Source: Pedobacter cryoconitis
GTDB taxonomy: Bacteria > Bacteroidota > Bacteroidia > Sphingobacteriales > Sphingobacteriaceae
Direction of reading: 5' to 3'
Assembly: GCF_014207135.1 (NCBI RefSeq)
Contig: NZ_JACHCC010000005.1
Location: 124,001-188,000, forward strand
DNA: 64,000 nucleotides
In this document: one piece after another, positions 16,540 through 25,927 of the stretch
Layout of the letters: each line of letters begins with the position of its first letter
Numbering within the stretch: the stretch's first letter is position 1
Made by a program: the position numbers and the translations under genes
The notes under the pieces: model-generated
What the model saw: only the letters and a program-made list of their open reading frames with translations
Database searches by the model: none
Told to the model about the DNA's origin: nothing

Positions 16540-19146
16540 ATGAACTTCAACAACTTTACTATAAAAGCCCAGGAAGCAGTTCAGCAGGCTTCCGAAATAG
16601 CCCAGGGCAACCAGCAACAGGCTATTGAAACAGCCCATTTGCTAAAAGGGTTGCTTACTGTTGATGAAAATGTAGTTTCTTATGTTTTAAAGAAACTGAA
16701 TGTGAATTTAAATGTACTCAATCAGCAGCTTGATGCTCAGATTGAGAAATTCCCGAAAGTAAGTGGCAGTAATGCTTACTTATCCTCAGGGACTAATTCG
16801 GCCTTACAGAAAGCACAGTCTTACCTGAAAGAATTTAAAGATGAGTTTGTCTCTGTAGAGCATCTTTTGTTAGGTATCCTGTCTGTGAATGATAACACCT
16901 CTAAACTGTTAAAAGACCAGGGTGTAACAGAGAAAGATCTTAAAAAAGCTATTCTTTCCTTACGTGGTGATAATAGGGTAACCGATCAGAATGCTGAAGC
17001 CACTTACAATGCTTTAAATAAATATGCGAGAAATCTGAATGAGTATGCAGAGTCCGGAAAACTGGATCCTGTAATCGGCAGAGATGAAGAAATCCGCCGT
17101 GTCATACAGATCCTATCCCGCAGGACCAAAAACAATCCTATTTTAATAGGCGAACCTGGAGTAGGTAAAACAGCTATTGCTGAAGGTATAGCTTTCAGGA
17201 TTATTAAAGGTGATGTACCAGAAAACCTAAAAACAAAAACAGTTTACTCTCTGGATATGGGTTCCCTTATCGCCGGTGCGAAATATAAAGGAGAATTTGA
17301 AGAAAGACTGAAAGCAGTCGTTAAAGAGGTGACCCAGAGTGAAGGAGATATCATCCTGTTTATAGATGAGATCCATACACTAGTTGGTGCTGGTGGCGGC
17401 GAAGGAGCGATGGATGCCGCAAACATTCTTAAACCTGCATTAGCTCGTGGTGAATTACGTGCAATCGGAGCTACAACTTTGAATGAATACCAGAAATATC
17501 TGGAGAAAGATAAAGCGCTGGAACGTCGTTTCCAGAAAGTAGTCGTAGATGAGCCGGATACACAGGATGCAATTTCCATCCTGAGGGGCCTGAAAGAAAG
17601 ATATGAAACCCACCATAAAGTAAGGATCAAAGACGAGGCGATTATCGCTGCTGTTGAGTTATCGCAGCGGTATATCAGTGATAGGTTCCTGCCTGATAAA
17701 GCCATCGACTTAATGGATGAGGCCGCTTCTAAACTGCGACTGGAAATGGACAGTGTCCCTGAAAATGTGGATGAGCTGGATCGTAAGATCATGCAGTTGG
17801 AAATTGAACGGGAAGCGATCAGAAGAGAAAATGATGATAAAAAAGTTAAATCTCTCGGAGAAGAAATTGCAAACCTTTCTGCCGAACGCGATGAGCTGAA
17901 AGCAAAATGGCAGGGAGAGAAAGATGTAGTGGATGGGATCAATAATTTACTCGAACAGATAGAGAATTATAAGCTGGAAGCCGACCAGGCGGAGCGTGCT
18001 GGGGATTATGGAAAAGTAGCCGAAATCCGTTATGGTAAAATCAAAGAAGCCCAGGATAAGGTTGAACAACTAAAAGTTACTCTTGAAAGTCAGCAGGGCG
18101 CAGGCCGTATGCTGAAAGAGGAGGTTACTGCCGATGATATCGCCGGTGTGGTGGCCCGCTGGACAGGTATTCCAGTCACTAAACTGGTTGCCAGTGAACG
18201 CGAAAAACTACTGAACCTCGAAGATGAGCTGCATAAACGTGTAGCAGGTCAGGATGAAGCTATTGAGGCTATATCCGACGCAATACGCCGCTCGAGAGCA
18301 GGTTTACAGGATAAGCGAAAACCAATTGGTTCATTTATCTTTCTGGGCACAACAGGTGTCGGTAAAACAGAGCTGGCCAAAGCATTGGCAGAGTTCCTGT
18401 TCAATGATGATAACGCTTTAACGCGTATCGATATGAGTGAATACCAGGAAAGACATTCGGTATCCAGATTAATTGGTGCGCCTCCGGGATATGTAGGTTA
18501 TGATGAAGGTGGTCAGCTGACCGAAGCCGTGCGTCGTAAACCTTATTCAGTAGTATTACTGGACGAGATTGAAAAAGCACACCCGGATGTATTTAATATC
18601 CTTTTACAGGTATTGGATGATGGCCGTTTAACAGATAATAAAGGCAGACTGGTCAACTTCAAGAATACGATTATCATCATGACTTCCAATATCGGATCAC
18701 ATCTGATACAGGAAAACTTTAAGGAGCTGGATGATGCCAACCGTGATGAGATAATCGCAAAAACTAAAAATGAATTGTTTGAGTTACTTAAACAAACCAT
18801 CAGACCAGAGTTTTTAAACAGGATCGATGAACTGATTATGTTTACTCCGTTAAACCGCAGCGAAGTCAGGAATATTGCAGAACTGCAATTCAGACATGTA
18901 CAGGATACCCTGGCTGAAATGGGAGTTGAGATTGAAGCCTCACCCGAAGCGCTCGACTGGCTGGCAGAACTAGGATACGATCCACAGTTTGGTGCCCGTC
19001 CATTGAAAAGGGTGATCCAGAAACGCGTATTAAATGAATTATCTAAAGAAATACTGGCAGGAAAAATTGACAAAGACAGTAAAATCAAACTGGATATGTT
19101 CGATAACAAGTTTGTATTTCTGAATATGAAAAAAGCAGAGGTTTAA
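16540..19146 (+). CDS. clpB: ATP-dependent chaperone ClpB
   Basis: An 868-residue Hsp100 disaggregase. Clp_N repeats occupy about residues 1-145, the first AAA domain has GEPGVGKT near 204-211, the middle coiled-coil domain spans about 400-530, and the second AAA domain has GTTGVGKT near 603-610 with a typical C-terminal D2 domain. It extracts polypeptides from aggregates with DnaK. Length and the long coiled coil separate it from ClpC/ClpA. Monocistronic: 309 bp upstream and a terminator right after. Confidence 0.98.
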   Translation: MNFNNFTIKAQEAVQQASEIAQGNQQQAIETAHLLKGLLTVDENVVSYVLKKLNVNLNVLNQQLDAQIEKFPKVSGSNAYLSSGTNSALQKAQSYLKEFKDEFVSVEHLLLGILSVNDNTSKLLKDQGVTEKDLKKAILSLRGDNRVTDQNAEATYNALNKYARNLNEYAESGKLDPVIGRDEEIRRVIQILSRRTKNNPILIGEPGVGKTAIAEGIAFRIIKGDVPENLKTKTVYSLDMGSLIAGAKYKGEFEERLKAVVKEVTQSEGDIILFIDEIHTLVGAGGGEGAMDAANILKPALARGELRAIGATTLNEYQKYLEKDKALERRFQKVVVDEPDTQDAISILRGLKERYETHHKVRIKDEAIIAAVELSQRYISDRFLPDKAIDLMDEAASKLRLEMDSVPENVDELDRKIMQLEIEREAIRRENDDKKVKSLGEEIANLSAERDELKAKWQGEKDVVDGINNLLEQIENYKLEADQAERAGDYGKVAEIRYGKIKEAQDKVEQLKVTLESQQGAGRMLKEEVTADDIAGVVARWTGIPVTKLVASEREKLLNLEDELHKRVAGQDEAIEAISDAIRRSRAGLQDKRKPIGSFIFLGTTGVGKTELAKALAEFLFNDDNALTRIDMSEYQERHSVSRLIGAPPGYVGYDEGGQLTEAVRRKPYSVVLLDEIEKAHPDVFNILLQVLDDGRLTDNKGRLVNFKNTIIIMTSNIGSHLIQENFKELDDANRDEIIAKTKNELFELLKQTIRPEFLNRIDELIMFTPLNRSEVRNIAELQFRHVQDTLAEMGVEIEASPEALDWLAELGYDPQFGARPLKRVIQKRVLNELSKEILAGKIDKDSKIKLDMFDNKFVFLNMKKAEV

Positions 19147-19191
19147 AACTTTTGATTAGATAAACTGGTATTGAATACCGGATCATTGCAA

Positions 19192-19225
19192 AGAGGATAC
19201 TGATTGAATTCAGTATCCTCTTTTT
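19192..19225 (+). terminator. Terminator of clpB
   Basis: Perfect 12-bp stem (19192-19203 with 19210-19221), 6-nt loop, followed by a short T run (TTTTG). Confidence 0.82.
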
Positions 19226-19243
19226 GTTTAAAATCAACAGCTT

Positions 19244-19573
19244 TTACCAGGTAAAAAACACTATTTTAATAATCACCCCTAACCATAATAGTAAGTATAG
19301 GTAACCTGGTAATTTATTTAAAATAGGTTTCTCTGCAATCAGACAGATAATTCCCAAAACAGGCAGAATTATCGTCACTCCTACCGCATAAGCCATTGTA
19401 TTCAACAGCCAGAAAGATGGAATATCTATTTTGTAAACTGCATAAATAACTGCACCAGCACAACCATAAGAAAAAAACACTCCGAAAATATGAAGTATAA
19501 TCAGTCCCGTCTTTTTTAAAACACTCATCACACAAACTAAGTCATATTTTTCCACAGATAACTTAGTCTTCAT
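19244..19573 (-). CDS. Small membrane protein, unknown function
   Basis: A 109-residue protein with three predicted membrane segments: about 20-45 (ILHIFGVFFSYGCAGAVIYAVY), 52-79 and 88-107. A second ATG at codon 16 (MSVLKKTG) gives a positive N-terminus directly before the first segment and is also plausible. No family recognised. Convergent with clpB and separated from it by the clpB terminator. Confidence 0.55.
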   Translation of the reverse strand: MKTKLSVEKYDLVCVMSVLKKTGLIILHIFGVFFSYGCAGAVIYAVYKIDIPSFWLLNTMAYAVGVTIILPVLGIICLIAEKPILNKLPGYLYLLLWLGVIIKIVFFTW

Positions 19574-19916
19574 AATGAGTATTTAAAATGTAAAATTCGA
19601 ATCCCCCTCTTTCCTGTCAGCAATCTCCAAAAAAACACGCTAAATCGAATAGATAACAGTCCATTGCTGTTTAACCAGTGATCAAACTCCTGTTCAGAGC
19701 CAATTTCCATAAACATGTTACTCCTTTATCTCTGAAACACAGATAAAATACAAAACAATAATCCAAAATTTTGCTTTATAAGAGAGAAAGAACACAAGAG
19801 TTGTCTTTTGAACAAAAATTCCATTCCAATTAAGAGTAGAATTTAAACAAAAAATACCATTTCTACTTTTTTGTTTATGCATTCTCATCTGACGACTCCA
19901 AATAACAATTATTCAA
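19574..19916. other. Intergenic region upstream of the glycosyltransferase operon
   Basis: 343 bp, strongly AT-rich, no supported ORF, tRNA or strong hairpin. It should carry the promoters for the small membrane protein and for the glycosyltransferase pair; no clean TAnnTTTG with matching TTG was found. Confidence 0.4.
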
Positions 19917-22190
19917 ATGAAGATAGCCTATATATCAACTTACCCTCCGCGTGAATGTGGTATTGCTACATTCAATAATAATCTTTTAAACGCAATCGGT
20001 CTCGATACAAGTGAAGTATCCAAAAACAGTTTTGTCGTTGCGCTGGCAGACTCCGAAGACCTTACAGCTTATGAATATCCTCCTGAAGTCAAATACATCA
20101 TCCGCCAGGAGAATCAGAAGGACTATACCAGGGCTGCAGATTACATCAATACCAGTCTGACAGATGTATGTATCATGGAACATGAATTTGGCATTTATGG
20201 CGGTGAAAAAGGTGTTTATGTTTTACCATTGATTGCCCGATTGCAAAAGCCCCTGATTACGATTCTCCATACCATACTTAAAGATCCTTCCTATATGCAA
20301 TTGACCATGATCAGGGAAATTGCCAAATACTCTTCGAAAATTGTTGTCATGAGCAGCAGGGCAGTCAGTTTTCTGATCACTATTTATGGGATATCTGCGA
20401 ATAAAATCAAACTCATTGAGCATGGTGTTCCCGATCTCGAATCTAAAAAAGACAATAAAATCAAGAACTCACCGACCTTTAAGAACAAAAAAGTACTCTT
20501 CACTTTTGGTTTACTCAGCAGAAATAAGGGATTGGAAACTGTTATCGAAGCGTTACCCGAAATAGTAGAGAAAAATCCTGATGTCATGTATGTCATATTA
20601 GGAACAACACATCCTGGGGTGATCCGTAGTTCGGGTGAAGAATACCGCGACAGCCTCAAACGACTGGCAAAAAAACTCAACGTAGAAAACCATCTGATCT
20701 TCATTAATAAATTTGTATCAGAGGAAGAGCTGTTTGATTACCTCACTGCAGCTGATATGTACATTACCCCCTATCTTAATGAGGCACAAATTACCAGTGG
20801 TACTTTATCCTACGCTGTTGGTGCCGGAGCCGCCGTAATCTCCACGCCTTACTGGCATGCTCAGGAATTACTTGCAGATCAACGCGGAAAACTATTTGAT
20901 TTCAAAGACGCTAAAGGACTGGCCACCATCGTGAATGAATTATTTGCCAGCAAGGAGCAATTACAGGAACTCAGGAAAAACGCTTATAATTACGGTCTAA
21001 ATTTGCGCTGGCCAAATATTGGTAAGATTTACATCCAAACCCTAAAGGAAGCTATCTTGCAGGCCAACCAGATTGAGGAAGAGATTAAACCCATTATAGA
21101 CCCTGATATGATGCCCAGTTTCAGTATGGCCCATATCAAACGTTTAACTGATGATACCGGGATTGTACAACATGCAAAATATGGTATCCCAAATCTTAAA
21201 GAAGGGTATTGTCTGGATGATAATTCCAGGGCATTAATTATGGTCATTATGGCCTGGCAACAAAACAAAAGCAAAACTGCACTTGAATTACTGCCGGTTT
21301 ACCTGAGCTATATCCAATATATGCAATGTGATAATGGCAACTTCAGGAATTTTTTAAGTTTCAAAAGAGAGTATCTGGATGAAGTTGGCAGTGAGGATTC
21401 CTTTGGCAGAACAATCTGGGCATTGGGTTATCTGATTAACAACGCACCCAATAATTCCTACAAAGAATTTGCAACCGAGTTGTTTGTAAAATCTGTTCCC
21501 CACTTCAGTAAACTAGAACATCTCCGAGGAATAGCTAATACAATGATTGGTTTAAGCTCTTTTTTAAAAGCCCGTCCTTATGATGAACAGATCATTCAAG
21601 AGTTCAATCAATTAGCGGTCCCACTCAAAGCTGCCTACCAGGCCAATAAAGAAGCTCAATGGTATTGGTTTGAGCAGAAAATGACTTATGACAATGCGAT
21701 TTTGCCCCTGGCACTACTCTGTCATTATGAAACAACGCAGAATCAGGACTCTCTGGCAATCGGACTGGAAAGTATGGAGTTCCTGAGTTCAAAAACACTG
21801 GATAAAGGTTATCTGAATCCGGTAGGTAATGACGGATGGCTTCCAAATGGTGAAGAAATGGCTTTGTATGATCAGCAGGCGATTGAAACCATGGCTATAG
21901 TACTGCTCTATTTTAAAGCTTATGAAATTACCCATGATTTAAAATATATCCGCCAGATGTACCTAAGTTATCAATGGTTTCTTGGCGAAAACAGCCTCCG
22001 TCTCCCCTTGTATGACTATGAAACCAAAGGTTGTGGAGATGGTCTCCAAACCTATGGGGTGAACAGAAACCAGGGAGCTGAAAGCACACTGGCCTACTGG
22101 GTGTCACATCTGGTTGTACTAAAAGCATTGGAGTTCGAATATGAATACTCTCCCGAAACAGTCATTCAAAAAGAAGAGGTTTCACAATGA
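19917..22190 (+). CDS. GT4 glycosyltransferase with C-terminal helical (glycosidase-like) domain
   Basis: A 757-residue two-domain protein. Residues 1 to about 380 are a GT-B glycosyltransferase of family 4: N-terminal YISTYPPRECGIATF, the LFTFGLLSRNKGLETVIEAL hinge, and the E-x7-E region in YITPYLNEAQITSGTLSYA. Residues about 400-745 are a helix-rich region with evenly spaced aromatic/acidic segments (LDDNSRALIMVIMAWQ, TYDNAILPLALLCHYE, DQQAIETMAIVLLYFKAYE) resembling an (alpha/alpha)6 barrel. It probably transfers a sugar from a nucleotide donor. It overlaps the next GT4 gene by 4 bp and faces a GH130 gene, which suggests mannose chemistry. Confidence 0.87.
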   Translation: MKIAYISTYPPRECGIATFNNNLLNAIGLDTSEVSKNSFVVALADSEDLTAYEYPPEVKYIIRQENQKDYTRAADYINTSLTDVCIMEHEFGIYGGEKGVYVLPLIARLQKPLITILHTILKDPSYMQLTMIREIAKYSSKIVVMSSRAVSFLITIYGISANKIKLIEHGVPDLESKKDNKIKNSPTFKNKKVLFTFGLLSRNKGLETVIEALPEIVEKNPDVMYVILGTTHPGVIRSSGEEYRDSLKRLAKKLNVENHLIFINKFVSEEELFDYLTAADMYITPYLNEAQITSGTLSYAVGAGAAVISTPYWHAQELLADQRGKLFDFKDAKGLATIVNELFASKEQLQELRKNAYNYGLNLRWPNIGKIYIQTLKEAILQANQIEEEIKPIIDPDMMPSFSMAHIKRLTDDTGIVQHAKYGIPNLKEGYCLDDNSRALIMVIMAWQQNKSKTALELLPVYLSYIQYMQCDNGNFRNFLSFKREYLDEVGSEDSFGRTIWALGYLINNAPNNSYKEFATELFVKSVPHFSKLEHLRGIANTMIGLSSFLKARPYDEQIIQEFNQLAVPLKAAYQANKEAQWYWFEQKMTYDNAILPLALLCHYETTQNQDSLAIGLESMEFLSSKTLDKGYLNPVGNDGWLPNGEEMALYDQQAIETMAIVLLYFKAYEITHDLKYIRQMYLSYQWFLGENSLRLPLYDYETKGCGDGLQTYGVNRNQGAESTLAYWVSHLVVLKALEFEYEYSPETVIQKEEVSQ

Positions 22191-23188
22191 AAGTAGCTGT
22201 ATTATCACCGGTGGCGTGGAGAACCCCTCCCCGCCATTATGGCCCATGGGAACAAATGGCATCTAATCTGACAGAGGGTTTACACCAGGCAGGAATAGAT
22301 GTCACCTTATTTGCCACAGGCGATTCAGTGACCGCATCGAGATTAAGCAGTGTTGTTGAAAAAGGATATGAGGAAGAACGTAACCAGGATGCTAAAGTCC
22401 TTGAATGCCTCCACATCAGTAATCTCATGGAACAGGCTGCCAGCTTCGATCTGATTCACAATCATTTTGATTTTATGCCTCTGAGTTATTCACGGCTGAT
22501 CAAAACTCCTGTTTTAACAACTATTCATGGCTTTTCATCAGAAAAGATTATCCCGGTCTATCAAAAATATAACCGGGACAGTCATTACGTCTCCATCAGT
22601 AAGGCTAACCGTCACCCCGCGCTGACTTACCTGGGGACAGTATATAATGGGCTGGATACCGGGAGTTTTCAATTCAGCCCCTCTTCTGATAACTATCTGC
22701 TTTTTTTTGGAAGGATTCATCCTGATAAAGGAACCGCCCAGGCTATACAAATTGCGATCAAAAGCAAAAGAAGATTATTTATAGCCGGGATTATTCAGGA
22801 TGAAGATTATTACAAAAAACGGGTAGAACCCTATCTGAACGACGACATCCAGTTTTTAGGTGCAGCAGGGCCAGATTTACGGAATGAGCTGCTTGGACGA
22901 GCTATAGCCCTGTTACATCCAATCCATTTTGAAGAACCATTTGGATTAAGTGTCGTTGAGGCCATGTTATGCGGAACTCCTGTGATTGCATTTAATAAGG
23001 GGTCTATGCCAGAATTGATCCGGCATGGGAATACAGGTTTTTTAGTAAACGATGTCGAAGAGGCAGTGGCGGCTGTCGGTCAGCTTGAACAAATCGACAG
23101 ACATACCTGTCATGAATGGGCAAAAACCAGATTTTCAAAAGAAAAAATGGTAGAGGATTACCTGAATCTCTACCATCAGATCATTTGA
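22187..23188 (+). CDS. GT4 family glycosyltransferase
   Basis: A 333-residue GT-B glycosyltransferase. It opens with MKVAVLSPVAWRTPP and carries the hinge segment LLFFGRIHPDKGTAQAIQIA and the donor-binding EEPFGLSVVEAM motif near 245-257. It is short for the family but both Rossmann domains are present. Its ATG lies within the stop of the preceding GT4 gene (ATGA overlap), so they are translationally coupled. It ends base-to-base with the convergent GH130 gene. Confidence 0.9.
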   Translation: MKVAVLSPVAWRTPPRHYGPWEQMASNLTEGLHQAGIDVTLFATGDSVTASRLSSVVEKGYEEERNQDAKVLECLHISNLMEQAASFDLIHNHFDFMPLSYSRLIKTPVLTTIHGFSSEKIIPVYQKYNRDSHYVSISKANRHPALTYLGTVYNGLDTGSFQFSPSSDNYLLFFGRIHPDKGTAQAIQIAIKSKRRLFIAGIIQDEDYYKKRVEPYLNDDIQFLGAAGPDLRNELLGRAIALLHPIHFEEPFGLSVVEAMLCGTPVIAFNKGSMPELIRHGNTGFLVNDVEEAVAAVGQLEQIDRHTCHEWAKTRFSKEKMVEDYLNLYHQII

Positions 23189-24670
23189 TTAAACTTTATT
23201 TTCACTGTTTCCTGAGCTTAAAAGTTTGGCCAGCAGTAAAGCAATCTTCACAGTAGCGAAAGAAGAACAATAATCAGACAATCCATAAGGAATAATCAGA
23301 TCGCCGTTATGAATAATTGATCCGCAGGAGTACAATACATTAGGTACGTAGCCTTCTCTTTCGTCATTATTTGGTATAACCAAAGGTTCAGTCAGCCTGC
23401 CAATCTCCTTGGAAGGGTCTTCCAGGTCCAATAAGCTTGCTCCCAGACAATATCTGCGCATCGGACCAACCCCATGTGTAATAATTAACCAGCCAGCCTC
23501 CGTTTCTATAGGAGACCCGCAGTTACCTATCTGGATAAATTCCCAGGGAAACTGTGGATGTTGCAACATTACCGGATGATCCCATACAGTAAGTCTGTCA
23601 GAATACATCAGATAGTTATTCCATCCGTCTATCCTTGACATCATTACATACTTTCCATTAATTTTGCGCGGAAATAATGCCAGGTTCTTATTCTGAGCAC
23701 CTACCCCGTGAAGCGGACTTACCTTAAAGTCGTAAAAATCAGTTGTCTGTAAAAGTTTCGGCAAAATCATCGCACCATCGAATGCAGTATAAGTGGCATA
23801 ATATATCACAGAGCCATCTTCTTTAATAAAACGGACAAAACGTGCATCTTCAATACCTTTTCGCTCAAATTCCGATATCGGGAAGATCACCCGGTCAGAG
23901 ATATCTGTATCTCTTGAAAAACTTATTTCATGATAAGTATCTGAAAGCCAAAGAACTTTATCATACTCCAGTTTTTTCAGATCCTCAATCTGCAGATTTT
24001 TAGAATCGATAATTACTCTTCTGAGTATGGCATAATCAAACTTCTCCTCCAGCTTTAAATCAAGTTCATTCAAAATAGATTGATCAATCATTGTATCAGC
24101 AGCCCGCTTGAGAAACAGTTTTTTGTTATAAACTGCATTACGGACTACTTCTGCTTCATCAACATAATTCCCGGAAGGATCAACAGTGATATTTCCACAA
24201 CAATCAATCAATGCCCTTCTGAACACAACTGAAGAAATATGTCCTTCTCCTACGGCTCTGAAACTAATGATTAAACGCTTTTCTCCCTCTACCAGTTCGG
24301 ACTGGTCAGGATCTTCCACCACCGAGGGATTAAAAAAAGCAGCAGATTCTATAGAATATTCATGTGTAAAATAGGAGCCAAGCAATAAACGCTGGTATTT
24401 ACTCAAAGACTCATAATCGATATCCATTGCATCTATACAATACTTAATATTTTTGCAATGGCGGGTCAGAATCTTGGTAATGTTCCTGTGTCTTTTGGAA
24501 TACTCCTGCAGGATCGGAGAAATCAGCCCAAAGACCTCCTTTGAAGATAAATCCAAAACTCTCCTGATTACCTCTTTTGCCCTCTCCTCTCCATTAAAGA
24601 AGAATCTGGCGATTACACGCTTGGGGTCAGGATATACTTTAACCGGTTTTCGTTCTATTAATAATCTCAT
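23189..24670 (-). CDS. GH130 family glycoside phosphorylase-like enzyme
   Basis: A 493-residue five-bladed beta-propeller enzyme of family GH130. The RKPVKVYPDPKRVIARFF N-terminus and the long helical N-terminal part fit the longer GH130 members. The GIEDARFV segment near residue 275 holds the Asp/Arg pair used in catalysis and phosphate handling. Later blades contain NLALFPRKINGKYVMMSRID and GWLIITHGVGPMRRYC. GH130 enzymes phosphorolyse beta-mannosides, releasing mannose 1-phosphate; long members include beta-1,2-mannan phosphorylases. No signal peptide, so cytoplasmic. It converges with the two GT4 genes. Confidence 0.88.
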   Translation of the reverse strand: MRLLIERKPVKVYPDPKRVIARFFFNGEERAKEVIRRVLDLSSKEVFGLISPILQEYSKRHRNITKILTRHCKNIKYCIDAMDIDYESLSKYQRLLLGSYFTHEYSIESAAFFNPSVVEDPDQSELVEGEKRLIISFRAVGEGHISSVVFRRALIDCCGNITVDPSGNYVDEAEVVRNAVYNKKLFLKRAADTMIDQSILNELDLKLEEKFDYAILRRVIIDSKNLQIEDLKKLEYDKVLWLSDTYHEISFSRDTDISDRVIFPISEFERKGIEDARFVRFIKEDGSVIYYATYTAFDGAMILPKLLQTTDFYDFKVSPLHGVGAQNKNLALFPRKINGKYVMMSRIDGWNNYLMYSDRLTVWDHPVMLQHPQFPWEFIQIGNCGSPIETEAGWLIITHGVGPMRRYCLGASLLDLEDPSKEIGRLTEPLVIPNNDEREGYVPNVLYSCGSIIHNGDLIIPYGLSDYCSSFATVKIALLLAKLLSSGNSENKV

Positions 24671-25068
24671 AATTATAATAACGCTTTTAACACGTATAAA
24701 GGTTATATGAATTTACTTTTTATTTAACGAAAACAAGACACCATAATTATCTTATTGATGAGCCGATAAAGAAATGTCCTGAAAACTGACATAAGTGCCT
24801 GTTGAAAAGCTGACATTCTAACAAATAAAGTCAAACTGTCTTAAATACTATTTGTTAATTTTACATTAAACTTTTGTTAATTGTCATCACAAAATAATAA
24901 AGAGAAATCTAAAACAATTTATCTCACTATCGGATAAGGTTTTACAGAAAATGCCTTTTCCAGTTTGTATGATAAATATTTATTTGGCACCAGTCTTGAC
25001 TATATGACAAACATAGTCAGAAACTAAAATATAATGTCTGGCTTAGTATTAATTAAAAAAGCAACAAA
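24671..25068. other. Intergenic region upstream of the outer membrane barrel gene
   Basis: 398 bp without a supported gene. It holds a 7-bp inverted repeat TGACTAT/ATAGTCA (24998-25004 and 25013-25019, 8-nt spacer) about 50 bp before the barrel-protein ATG, which could be an operator or leader hairpin. The rest is AT-rich with nothing I can name. Confidence 0.4.
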
Positions 25069-25707
25069 ATGAAAAAATTATTATTATCATTAATCGCAGT
25101 TTCTGCATTAGCATTTACAACTCAAGCACAAACTGAAAAAGGTAAATTTATGTTAGGTGGTAACGTTGAATTCGATTCAAACAAACCAAATGGCGCAAGC
25201 AAATCAAACACTATATTCAATATCGTTCCAAGTGTAGGTTACTTTGTAACTGATAACTTTGCAATCGGTACAGGTGTTGGTTACGAAAGTGCAAAAAACC
25301 ACGTTGATGCAACTACTGTAAATGGTGTTAATATTGGTGGAAGCACAACTAAAAATCAAGCATTTGTAGTTGCTCCATTCGCACGTTACTACAAAGGTAT
25401 CACTGAGCAATTCAAATTCTTCGGACAATTGTCAGTTCCAATGGCATTCGGTAACACTAAAGTAGGTGATGTTGACGGAAACAACTATGCAAAAGTTAGC
25501 AAATACAACAACGTAGGAGTTGCTTTATCTCCAGGTTTTGCATTTTTCCCAAGCAAAAAATTCGGTATTGAATTCTCTGTTCAAGGTATCAGCTACAACG
25601 ACAACACTTTGAAAAACAACAACGGTGATAAAATCGGTGGTAACAAAGATTTCAACATCGGTGCTAACTTCTTTGCTCCTAAATTAGGTGTTCAGTTCTA
25701 CTTATAG
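25069..25707 (+). CDS. Outer membrane beta-barrel protein (porin-like fold)
   Basis: A 212-residue protein with a signal peptide (residues 1-20, ending FTTQAQ) and eight to ten amphipathic beta-strands ending in GVQFYL with an aromatic/hydrophobic last strand, as BAM substrates need. It fits the OMP_b-brl / OmpW-OmpA-barrel type (for example VGYFVTDNFAIGTGVGYES). Codon use is very uniform (GGT, GTT, AAC, AAA), different from its neighbours, which suggests high expression. Function unknown. An IS1182-like element is inserted about 20 bp after its stop codon. Confidence 0.85.
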   Translation: MKKLLLSLIAVSALAFTTQAQTEKGKFMLGGNVEFDSNKPNGASKSNTIFNIVPSVGYFVTDNFAIGTGVGYESAKNHVDATTVNGVNIGGSTTKNQAFVVAPFARYYKGITEQFKFFGQLSVPMAFGNTKVGDVDGNNYAKVSKYNNVGVALSPGFAFFPSKKFGIEFSVQGISYNDNTLKNNNGDKIGGNKDFNIGANFFAPKLGVQFYL

Positions 25708-25727
25708 TATGTAGATACTCTACGTAA

Positions 25728-25758
25728 TTTTACAACAAAAAGAAGCCGTCTCATAAGT
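25728..25758 (+). repeat. Left terminal inverted repeat of the IS
   Basis: 31 bp starting TTTTACAACAAAAAGAAGC. It matches the reverse complement of 27501-27531 except at two positions. A GC-rich hairpin (GCCGTCTCATAA with TTATGAGGCGG, about 25744-25772) follows inside it and looks like a transcription terminator, probably shielding the transposase from, or ending, read-through. Confidence 0.82.
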
Positions 25759-25927
25759 CAATTATGAGGCGGTTTTTTTATTGTGTAGTTTTTTTGATCT
25801 CATAGCTATTTTTAGATGAAGGCCTCAATTCATGTTTATTAGATATTCCGACGAAATTTGGACGTTGATTTGTGGATATATTAATATTCTCTACGATAGC
25901 TTAGGAGTAAGCAAGGGGATAAAAGCT

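Noticed and set aside
17244..17942. Long open frame antisense to clpB (232 codons)
   Set aside because: Ser/Ile/Leu-rich composition typical of the reverse complement of a helical coding gene; clpB is certain on the other strand.
25744..25772. Hairpin after the outer membrane barrel gene read as its native terminator
   Set aside because: It adjoins the 31-bp IS end and has a counterpart at the other end, so it belongs to the IS, although it may function as a terminator.
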